Part shown: positions 1 to 6,940 of the stretch, piece after piece
Numbering within the stretch: position 1 is the stretch's first letter
Layout of the letters: each line of letters begins with the position of its first letter
Virus record (IMG/VR): IMGVR_UViG_3300013126_000316
Span: 1-20,214 of that record
DNA from: a virus
DNA: 20,214 nucleotides
Direction: 5' to 3' (one strand)
Program-made: the position numbers and the translations under genes
The notes under the pieces: generated by a model
Databases searched by the model: none
The model's input: only the letters and a program-made list of their open reading frames with translations
What the model was told of the DNA's origin: nothing

Positions 1-3000
1 CCGTAATAAAACACATTGGCTAACTGAGGCATCCCAAACGCCGCTGCTACGGCTTGTGCCATAGGCATGGTCATCCCTGTGGTCGGTGGACTTACCGGCG
101 GTGAAGTAGGTGGCCTTACTGGGGGAACCGGCGGAGATACAGGAGGTGTCGTCGGTGGCGTAACGGGAGGTTCCGTCGGTGGACTTACCGGTGGAGGGCT
201 GACTGGCGGAACCGTAGGTGGAGCGACCGGTGGTGACACAGGTGGACTGACTGGTGGTGTAGTTGGTGGCGACACCGGAGGAGACACTGGAGTGGCAGGG
301 GTCGTCGGAGTGGTAGGCGTTGCAGGGGTCGTTGGAGTAGCGGGAGTTGCCGGAGATGTAGGCTCGGTTGGTGTCGCTGGAGTAACAGGTGTTTCTGTAG
401 GCGTAGTTGGAGTTACGGTAGGTGTTGCAGGAGTAGCAGGGGTCGTTGGCGTAGTTGGAGTAGTTGGAGCGGTTGGAGTAGCAGGAGTTTCAGTAGGTGC
501 AGTTGGAGTTGCAGGTGTTACCGGCGTAGTTGGGGTAGTAGGAGTTTCTGTAGGCGCAGTAGGAACCGTAGGGGTAGTAGGAGTTTCTGTAGGTGTGGTT
601 GGAGGTGCGGTAGGCGTAGTGGGTTCTGTTGGTGTTGTAGGCGTAGTTGGAGATGTTGGCGCAGTGGGAGATGTTGGAGTAGTTGGCTCTGTCGGTGTAG
701 CAGGGGTCGTTGGAACAGTAGGCGTCGCTGGTGTTTCGGTAGGAGCTGTAGGCGTGACAGGAGTTTCGGTCGGTGTAGTAGGAACCGTAGGAGTAGTGGG
801 TGTTTCGGTCGGAGTAGTCGGAACAGCAGGAGATGTGGGAGTAGTAGGTGTAGCCGGTGTTGTAGGAACTGCTGGGGTAGTAGGAGCGGTAGGAGAAACA
901 ATGTCTATAAGTTCTTTTAATGAATCTTCATAAGCTTTTCGTTCTGTAGAACTGATTCGGTTATCTTGATTCACATCAAACTTCGACAAGTCTTTCCACT
1001 CTTGAGTATCAAGACTTGTAAACAAAGCGATTAAATCATTTACATCAAGGTTGTACGTTTTAGCTGTGTCAGCCCAAAAAGCTAGGCCTCCTTCATCTGC
1101 CGTCCTTCCATATACGTTTTGATAGATGTTTTTAATATCTTCTGTACTTGCTACATTTTTTGCTTCTGGTGGCAGATAGATGGGTGCAGGGGTCGTTGGA
1201 GTAGTAGGCGGTGCGGTCGGAGTTGTTGGAGGTTCAGTAGGCGCAGTAGGCGGTGCAGTAGGCGCAGTAGGTGCGGTAGGAGTAGTAGGTGTAGCAGGAG
1301 GCGCAGTTGGAACCGTAGGAGGTGTAACAAACGATCTATCTTTTGGCTTGCCCGTTGTGTCAAGTAAAAAGTCTGTGTTTAACGTTGTTAGAACTTTGTT
1401 TGTTTCGTTTAACGCATCTGTAGTACTTAGTCCTGCATCAAGCAACCCTGTATAGACTTGCTCGCTTGCATCTTCTAAGTCAATGTTGGATGTTCTTGCG
1501 GCATTCAAAACAATGGATGCCGCTTCATTTCTATCCATGCCGCCCAACACAGCAGCATGTATCAATGACTCTGCTGCTTCAGGTGTATTGAGTCGGCTGA
1601 ATGTACCTTCTGAAATACCACCAAGAACAGTTTTTAAATCAACGTTATTCTTTAACGCTTCATTAATGACAGCAGGTATGCCATCTTCTCCGGTCTGTTG
1701 TAGTACATCCGAAGAGAAGTCTTTAAATAACTTTGATTGACCGGCTGCATCTAAAGCCGTGAATCCACCCTTGGTAGAACTTTGTAACCATCCACCAAGC
1801 ACCATGGCAGTCAATGCTTCGTTATCATTGATACTGCCTGTCATGGCAATATTTTTAGCCGCTACCGTTCCGCCTTCTTCTAATGCGCCTTTAGGAACTT
1901 CTAAACCAACGTCGCCTAAATTTTTAAGGCCTGTTCTAAGTGCAGTGCTAGATCCTACACTTCCTGCTTCGTTTGCAAATTGCCTAATGAATGGTAAGTC
2001 TAGTGCGGTTTCTAAAATAGAACCCACCACACCGGAAGCCATAGCTCCACGATCCGTTAAGTAATTGATCTGATTAGGATTAAGTCCTTGCTGTTTTGCG
2101 CCTTCTATAAGTTCTTCTTTTGTTACGCCTGTGTTTTCTATAAAGTTCCACAAAGCATCTGCCGCAGCAGCAGCTTTCATACTGCCTGTTGCTTGCAACA
2201 CTTTAGCTGCACCAAGCAGTGGAAATATTTCTTGCGAACCTTCTTTACCTGCCCACCAAAAAGCGGAGCCAGGATTTTCTAATATGCCGTTTGCTAACGC
2301 CTTGGATTTATTCCATAAACCATCAGCCTGGTCTACAGCATCGCCAATTCTGTTAGCGCCTGCTGCAAGGTCTGGAACTAAAACATCACTTGCGCTGTTG
2401 CTTATATTGGCAAGGTTTCTTAGGTTTGTTGAAAACGAGTTATATGCATCTTGAGTTGCAATAGATCCTAATCCTGCGCCAATACTTCCTACTAATCCTA
2501 CCCCTGCCGATGTGTACGAATTGATGATATTTTGTACACTTGAAGCAATCCTTTGCCCCGCAGCAACATTACTTAGTACGTTAGATTTAAAAATATCAAA
2601 TTGACTAACTGGTTCTTCAAAAGTTGTGGTAGCCGAAGGCGGTATGGTGTAAACAAGTTCTATTGGTAAAGATATTCTTTGGCCCGCTGCTACTCTAGGA
2701 GACTGAGCAATCAGATACGATTGATAGCGTTGCTCAAGCGGTACTGTTTCATCAACGTTGGCGTCCTTCATTAATTTTGTAAATTCAGGAAACGCTAGTA
2801 AACGTGCTGTAGTTCCGTTTGATGCGTCAAACGCCAACGGTGACTTCATGAGATTTACGTCAAATGTGGATGCGTTTTGAAGTTCTTGAGATGCCGTACC
2901 AACACGCGCAAGTTCATCTTTGGTAAATGTGTTATACGTTTTACCATCATAGGTAAACGTCTGGCCCGTTCCAAGTAACTCCCTAGCTTTTCTAAAAGCC

Positions 3001-6000
3001 GCGCCAAAGCTTGGCTGCGCATTTACTTGATCTTGAATCCAAGCCCTTGTTCCTTGAGAACTCCATACATCTTGAAGCGTTTGTTCAGAAGACGTTAAGT
3101 CTGATCCTGCTCTAATGGCGTTTCCAAGCTGTACTTGGTTTGCTATTTGATCTGGCGTATACCCAGCAGTTGTCATGGCTTGCCTTAAAGCCGAGTCATC
3201 TACTTTTCCAGATAAGAAATCTCTATATACGGAATTTGCTGCGTTTTGTTTTTGTTGCTTATCTATTAGTTCGTCTTCTGTAGGATTGGGATCAAACACA
3301 CCTCCTACCGTATCGTTTCCTGCTCCGCCTGATACAGTGTCTTGTTCTGTCCCACTTGGCACAGTATCTGTGCCTGATGGCGGAGTAGTAGAACTATCGC
3401 CGACTTTTGGTGCTTGTTTGCTTACATTATCTAATGTAGCAACAAGTCGATCTATACCCAATGCAATATCAAGTGGGTTTGCATTTGGGTTATTTAACAA
3501 ATTAACAAATCTAGTAGCCGCTGCTGCTACCTTGATGTCCCCACTTTTTGTAAGTTCAGCGGTTGCATTAAGGATAATTGTTGGGTTTTCAGTACCTAAC
3601 GCTTGTATAAACTTTGCACCGTTAAACGCATCACCAACTGTAAAATTAGTATCGCCAATCTTTGTGTTTGCAAGTGTGTTACCAACACCACTCTGATTTA
3701 AAAGCTCTTGCAAAGCTGGCAAATAATTATTTTGACTTACGCTATATACAAGATTAAATCCTTTTAACGCCTCTGCTGCGCCAGGAATTTTAAAATCACT
3801 AGCAGCACTTAAACCACTTAAAACTGCCCCGCCAAGATCTCCTTGCGAGACTTTGTATGCTGTATTGGCTAAATTTAAATAAGGTCTAACCTCGGCAAGA
3901 GTACTTGAAAGCGTTCTTCCTGCCTCAACAAGCTCTACTGGTAATGCGGCTGTAAGTTCTGATAGTATAGAACTACCTAACCCTGCTACGCTAGTTGCAG
4001 CCGCTGCGCCGTAACCGGCTCCAGTGACACCCAAACCTCCAAGAAAAATACCTGACTCTGAGGCTAATAGAGCAGCTTCTCCGGTTAGCGCGGCCAAACT
4101 GGAGCCTAACGTAAATGGTAACGAAAGAACAGACACTATCGTTACAATATCTTTTAACCAGTTTTCTTCATCACCGTAAGTATCAACTCTTGGTTTTCCG
4201 TTAGCGTCAAAATTTAATGTTGCGTAAGTTACGCCAACGCCTTGACCCCAGTCACCAAGATTTATTGAACTACCGTCCCGGATTTTTTGACCAGTTGCTT
4301 TGTTATATATTTGTGGTGCTGTACGATCTATTTGAATAGATCCATTTTGTATTTGGTTTTTTTGTTCTTCTGTTAATAAAACACCTATACCATTTCCTAG
4401 ATCATCAAGGTCTTCGTAATAAGGCGTTCCATCATCATAATATTTAACTTGTTTTACAACCGGACTATATCTTATTCCAAGTTGATTGATGTCAGAAACG
4501 CCGGTTTGACCAACAATCCTCCGTCCAAGTTGATCAAGCATACCAAGAGTGCCAAACCCAGGACCACTGCTTTTTCCAGATTTGGTACTCCAAGCGCCTC
4601 CGGCTGTACTCCCTAAATAGCCATTTGTTAGTTGCCTACCAACTCGAACTATCGGGTCAAAACTTTTTTCAATGCCTGTAGGCATTAATAGGTACTGCGT
4701 TCCTGCTTGATCATCAAACAGTACTGGATGCCCTAAACGTGTAACTGGCGTATTTAATTTTTGACCAGTAGTTTTGTCAATAGCTTTTACTTTTCCAACG
4801 CCGTCTTCAAAATAATATTGCCAATCTATATCTGTATAAAGATTCTTAATACCTAAATCTTTCATCTTGTTAGCAAGATGTATTCTTAACTCATTAGTAA
4901 AGTCTTTTTGATTTATTGGATCTAAATACGTTTCAGTTTTTCTATAAACATTGGTTGCTATACCCCACGGCAATCCAGTGTTGTTAATAAAATCTAATTC
5001 TGGTTTATTTTCGTTTCTCCATGCAATTGCTTCTGGTGTATTTGCAGTTTCCAAATATGTTGAGCGAAGAACCTTTTCCCCTGTAACCGGGTTTTTAACA
5101 TAAGGCTGTGTTGGTCCATACATGCCATCATCTGCCGCAACCTTTTCCCAATTAGGTTGCTCTTGATTTAAGAACGTGCCTAAAATGTCTTCGGTGACAC
5201 CTAGTGCCTTAGCAAGATCGGCATTTGAATATTTTTTTGTGTTTGCAAGCTGCTGTACTTTTATTGCTTTCTGAGGACTTGTAAGGCTTTCATCATCATA
5301 AATTGCATTAAATTCACTCTTAAGTAGTGAAAGCGGGACGCCGCTTGCAGTTCGTGGCGTTGACTCATAAGCCACGCGTTCTTGGTATTCAGTAGAGTTA
5401 GGATCGTTAAAGGATCGCCAGTTAGCTTTTTCGCTTTCTTCAATCTGCTGATTACGATTTGTGTCTACATAGTTAGCGTCTGCTTCATTAGCAAATTGAC
5501 CTACCCACCAAGGGGTTTGAGGTTTGGCTATGTTTGCAAGATAATTTGCCCAAGATTGATACTGTGGCGTTAGCCCTAAGTTTGGGTCAGTTAAGTTCAG
5601 CCCTAAGCTTTCAGCCTTGGTTCTTAGATCTGAAATATCTTCAGGCGTTGCTGTTCTTCCTTGCTCTTGAAAACGCGCATTAATAAGCGGCATCAAGTTT
5701 TGGAATGGATCGGAAGCTACAGTATTAATTGACCCTGTTGGCGTACCCTGACGAGAAGCAAGCTCTGGCGCAGCAGCCAGTTGGAATGCAGCCTTTTCTT
5801 CAGGAGAGACTTCGGCACCAAATTGGTTTGCCCAATAATCTAATCCTGGCTGATCAGCTTCACGGCCAAGAATGTCTGTATAAAGACCTTTAATCTGGTC
5901 TAAGCTTGATGGCCTTGAAGCAATTTCTGGCGCAGCAGCTTGTTTGAATATTTCTAATTCATCAGGAGATACTTCAGTACCAAACATTGATGCCCAGTAA

Positions 6001-6293
6001 TCAAGCCCTGGTTGATCTGCTTGCCGACCTAGAACATCTGTATATAGTTGACGTATTGCATCTAAATTAGGTGTTTGCTGTGCATATTGCCTTCCTTCGC
6101 CTGCGCCATATAAAGCGTAGTGACGTTGAGCTTCAAGTAACGTGTCTATCCCTGCCGCACCAAGATCAGGATAACGTGTTAAATAGTTTTGATAATCAAA
6201 GTTCTGCGGTACTTTTGATTGATCAAATACAGAACCCGTCATCCAGTTATCTAACTCTGGCGATGTCGGTGTTTTATTAGGATCAGTTGCCAT
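1..6293 (-). CDS. Giant modular virion-associated protein, DUF4214 plus Pro/Thr-rich blocks (3' end outside window)
   Basis: Reading back from an ATG at 6293 gives 2097 codons with no stop up to base 1, so the protein continues past the left edge. Order of parts: residues 37-70 hold a YPDLGAAGI...HYALYGAGEGR motif that often accompanies DUF4214; residues 77-184 are two DUF4214 units in tandem; about 715-776 and 1257-1285 are hydrophobic, glycine/alanine-rich stretches; 989-997 is a single RTX-like nonapeptide (GGAGNDTVG); 1657-1703 is rich in Pro and Thr; about 1713-1784 is a third DUF4214-like unit ending in a canonical EF-hand loop; 1801-2071 is a long Pro/Thr then Pro/Ser/Val block; the visible end is a hydrophobic segment. 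The gene starts 2 bases after the C1q-like gene. DUF4214 is common in secreted bacterial RTX-type proteins. Its place after the nozzle-like gene fits an internal, ejected, tape-measure-like or fibre protein. The reading frame is certain; the function is not. Confidence 0.88.
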   Translation of the reverse strand, partial: MATDPNKTPTSPELDNWMTGSVFDQSKVPQNFDYQNYLTRYPDLGAAGIDTLLEAQRHYALYGAGEGRQYAQQTPNLDAIRQLYTDVLGRQADQPGLDYWASMFGTEVSPDELEIFKQAAAPEIASRPSSLDQIKGLYTDILGREADQPGLDYWANQFGAEVSPEEKAAFQLAAAPELASRQGTPTGSINTVASDPFQNLMPLINARFQEQGRTATPEDISDLRTKAESLGLNLTDPNLGLTPQYQSWANYLANIAKPQTPWWVGQFANEADANYVDTNRNQQIEESEKANWRSFNDPNSTEYQERVAYESTPRTASGVPLSLLKSEFNAIYDDESLTSPQKAIKVQQLANTKKYSNADLAKALGVTEDILGTFLNQEQPNWEKVAADDGMYGPTQPYVKNPVTGEKVLRSTYLETANTPEAIAWRNENKPELDFINNTGLPWGIATNVYRKTETYLDPINQKDFTNELRIHLANKMKDLGIKNLYTDIDWQYYFEDGVGKVKAIDKTTGQKLNTPVTRLGHPVLFDDQAGTQYLLMPTGIEKSFDPIVRVGRQLTNGYLGSTAGGAWSTKSGKSSGPGFGTLGMLDQLGRRIVGQTGVSDINQLGIRYSPVVKQVKYYDDGTPYYEDLDDLGNGIGVLLTEEQKNQIQNGSIQIDRTAPQIYNKATGQKIRDGSSINLGDWGQGVGVTYATLNFDANGKPRVDTYGDEENWLKDIVTIVSVLSLPFTLGSSLAALTGEAALLASESGIFLGGLGVTGAGYGAAAATSVAGLGSSILSELTAALPVELVEAGRTLSSTLAEVRPYLNLANTAYKVSQGDLGGAVLSGLSAASDFKIPGAAEALKGFNLVYSVSQNNYLPALQELLNQSGVGNTLANTKIGDTNFTVGDAFNGAKFIQALGTENPTIILNATAELTKSGDIKVAAAATRFVNLLNNPNANPLDIALGIDRLVATLDNVSKQAPKVGDSSTTPPSGTDTVPSGTEQDTVSGGAGNDTVGGVFDPNPTEDELIDKQQKQNAANSVYRDFLSGKVDDSALRQAMTTAGYTPDQIANQVQLGNAIRAGSDLTSSEQTLQDVWSSQGTRAWIQDQVNAQPSFGAAFRKARELLGTGQTFTYDGKTYNTFTKDELARVGTASQELQNASTFDVNLMKSPLAFDASNGTTARLLAFPEFTKLMKDANVDETVPLEQRYQSYLIAQSPRVAAGQRISLPIELVYTIPPSATTTFEEPVSQFDIFKSNVLSNVAAGQRIASSVQNIINSYTSAGVGLVGSIGAGLGSIATQDAYNSFSTNLRNLANISNSASDVLVPDLAAGANRIGDAVDQADGLWNKSKALANGILENPGSAFWWAGKEGSQEIFPLLGAAKVLQATGSMKAAAAADALWNFIENTGVTKEELIEGAKQQGLNPNQINYLTDRGAMASGVVGSILETALDLPFIRQFANEAGSVGSSTALRTGLKNLGDVGLEVPKGALEEGGTVAAKNIAMTGSINDNEALTAMVLGGWLQSSTKGGFTALDAAGQSKLFKDFSSDVLQQTGEDGIPAVINEALKNNVDLKTVLGGISEGTFSRLNTPEAAESLIHAAVLGGMDRNEAASIVLNAARTSNIDLEDASEQVYTGLLDAGLSTTDALNETNKVLTTLNTDFLLDTTGKPKDRSFVTPPTVPTAPPATPTTPTAPTAPTAPPTAPTEPPTTPTAPPTTPTTPAPIYLPPEAKNVASTEDIKNIYQNVYGRTADEGGLAFWADTAKTYNLDVNDLIALFTSLDTQEWKDLSKFDVNQDNRISSTERKAYEDSLKELIDIVSPTAPTTPAVPTTPATPTTPTSPAVPTTPTETPTTPTVPTTPTETPVTPTAPTETPATPTVPTTPATPTEPTTPTSPTAPTSPTTPTTPTEPTTPTAPPTTPTETPTTPTVPTAPTETPTTPTTPVTPATPTAPTETPATPTAPTTPTTPTTPATPATPTVTPTTPTETPVTPATPTEPTSPATPATPTTPATPTTPTTPATPVSPPVSPPTTPPVSPPVSPPVAPPTVPPVSPPPVSPPTEPPVTPPTTPPVSPPVPPVRPPTSPPVSPPTTGMTMPMAQAVAAAFGMPQLANVFYY
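81..893 (-). repeat. Pro/Thr-rich block 2 (about 271 residues), degenerate minisatellite
   Basis: Residues about 1801-2071. The first roughly 200 residues repeat in threes (xTP/PTx, with Ala, Val, Glu or Ser as the variable residue). The last roughly 70 change to a PPVSPPT pattern. At DNA level, near-identical longer units occur; one 23-base stretch is repeated exactly with a 39-base (13-codon) shift at 532-554 and 571-593. Pro at every third residue predicts a rigid polyproline II rod. The reverse-frame Gly/Val open frame over the same bases is an artefact of this composition. Confidence 0.9.
942..977 (-). other. EF-hand calcium-binding loop in the giant protein
   Basis: Residues 1773-1784 read DVNQDNRISSTE. 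They match the 12-residue EF-hand loop: acidic or amide side chains at positions 1, 3 and 5, Asn at 6, Ile at 8, Ser at 9 and Glu at 12. A predicted helix follows (RKAYEDSLKELI). The loop lies directly after the third DUF4214 unit and just before the long Pro/Thr block. Calcium binding is inferred from the pattern. Confidence 0.7.
1185..1325 (-). repeat. Pro/Thr-rich block 1 of the giant protein
   Basis: Residues about 1657-1703 consist almost only of Pro, Thr and Ala, with Pro at about every third position (PTAPTAPTAPP type). The block joins the helical body to the third DUF4214 unit and probably forms an extended polyproline-type linker. Confidence 0.85.
5742..6065 (-). repeat. Two tandem 54-residue DUF4214 units
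   Basis: Residues 77-130 and 131-184 of the giant protein align without gaps, with 36 of 54 positions identical by hand count. The core of each is LYTD(V/I)LGR(Q/E)ADQPGLDYWA, followed by FG(T/A)EVSP(D/E)E and AAAPE(I/L)ASR. The (Y)xxxLGR.AD..GL.YW pattern is the DUF4214 signature. Confidence 0.85.
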
Positions 6294-6295
6294 AG

Positions 6296-6940
6296 TTACC
6301 CTGGTATCGATGACACAAACGTTGCTGTCAATATCACAGACGGGATAGCAGGTCTAGTCGGACTAGATGATGCTGTGTAGTGTTCAATATAAGCCGATGT
6401 ATTTGATGTCCGCCAGTACAGTTGCACATAATCATTGGCTAAAAACGAATCTACAAAGTTTAAGCTACCAATCACATGATAGGGGTCGCCAGCAGATTTC
6501 CTTGGTGCTAACCCAAACCGGCTGTTTGAATCAGGGATATCAACCCCGTTCTTCCTAAACCAAATGTCAATATCTTGCGTGGCGTTGTCATCATTAGCTA
6601 GTTGAATACTAAACTGGATGTTGTAAACACCTTCATACTCAAATGTAATCTGGCTATTACTTTCAATGGATACTCCACTTGCTAATGTCGTACTATTAAG
6701 TGTGATAGGGTAAGCCACTGTAGTGGAAGCAGCCGTCTGATCGGTCGTGTCATAGAACGATCCAAAAGGTAAACTGATATACCGTCCACCATCTCCCGAC
6801 AACAAACCTCTCATTGAATTGTCTAAACGGTTGAAGTACAAACGCAAGACGTTGTTTAATGCTTCTATATACAACGTTTCATAAGTTTGCGGCGCTAACG
6901 GCAAATTAGGTGGCGCAGGAACTTCAAGACGTAGTGTCAT
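6296..6940 (-). CDS. Phage structural protein with C1q/TNF-like beta sandwich
   Basis: A 214-residue protein. Residues 1-50 are a mostly helical leader (YETLYIEALNNVLRLYFNRLD) that could trimerise or attach to the virion. Residues about 55-214 are beta-rich and resemble the C1q/TNF-like jelly-roll proteins of phages: a strand region near SLPFGSFYDTTDQTA, then ITFEYEGVYNIQFSIQL, then IDIWFRKNGVDI, and a closing strand VILTATFV. The start ATG overlaps the stop of the nozzle-like gene (ATGA), which implies translational coupling. The gene lies between the nozzle-like gene and the giant protein gene, so it is probably a small trimeric tail or fibre component. The fold comes from the pattern of motifs, not from a structure comparison. 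Confidence 0.8.
   Translation of the reverse strand: MTLRLEVPAPPNLPLAPQTYETLYIEALNNVLRLYFNRLDNSMRGLLSGDGGRYISLPFGSFYDTTDQTAASTTVAYPITLNSTTLASGVSIESNSQITFEYEGVYNIQFSIQLANDDNATQDIDIWFRKNGVDIPDSNSRFGLAPRKSAGDPYHVIGSLNFVDSFLANDYVQLYWRTSNTSAYIEHYTASSSPTRPAIPSVILTATFVSSIPG

Noticed and set aside
81-893. Possible CRISPR array or non-coding satellite, given the repetitive DNA
   Set aside because: There are no constant repeats with unique spacers. The period is a codon triplet pattern and the frame is open throughout.
518-901. Minus-strand 127-codon Leu/Gln/Arg-rich frame
   Set aside because: It lies in another frame of the same low-complexity repeat. Its composition is an artefact and it has no ribosome site or domain.
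67-933. Plus-strand 288-codon frame rich in Gly and Val (GVVGVAGV type)
   Set aside because: It is the reverse-frame shadow of the Pro/Thr-rich block of the giant minus-strand gene. CCx codons read from the other strand give GGx in a shifted frame, and such DNA rarely has stops. The minus-strand frame continues through non-repetitive sequence on both sides.
3175-3696. Plus-strand 173-codon frame
   Set aside because: It is antisense to the giant protein gene, with Ser/Ala/Phe-rich composition and no recognisable motif; all neighbouring genes are on the minus strand.
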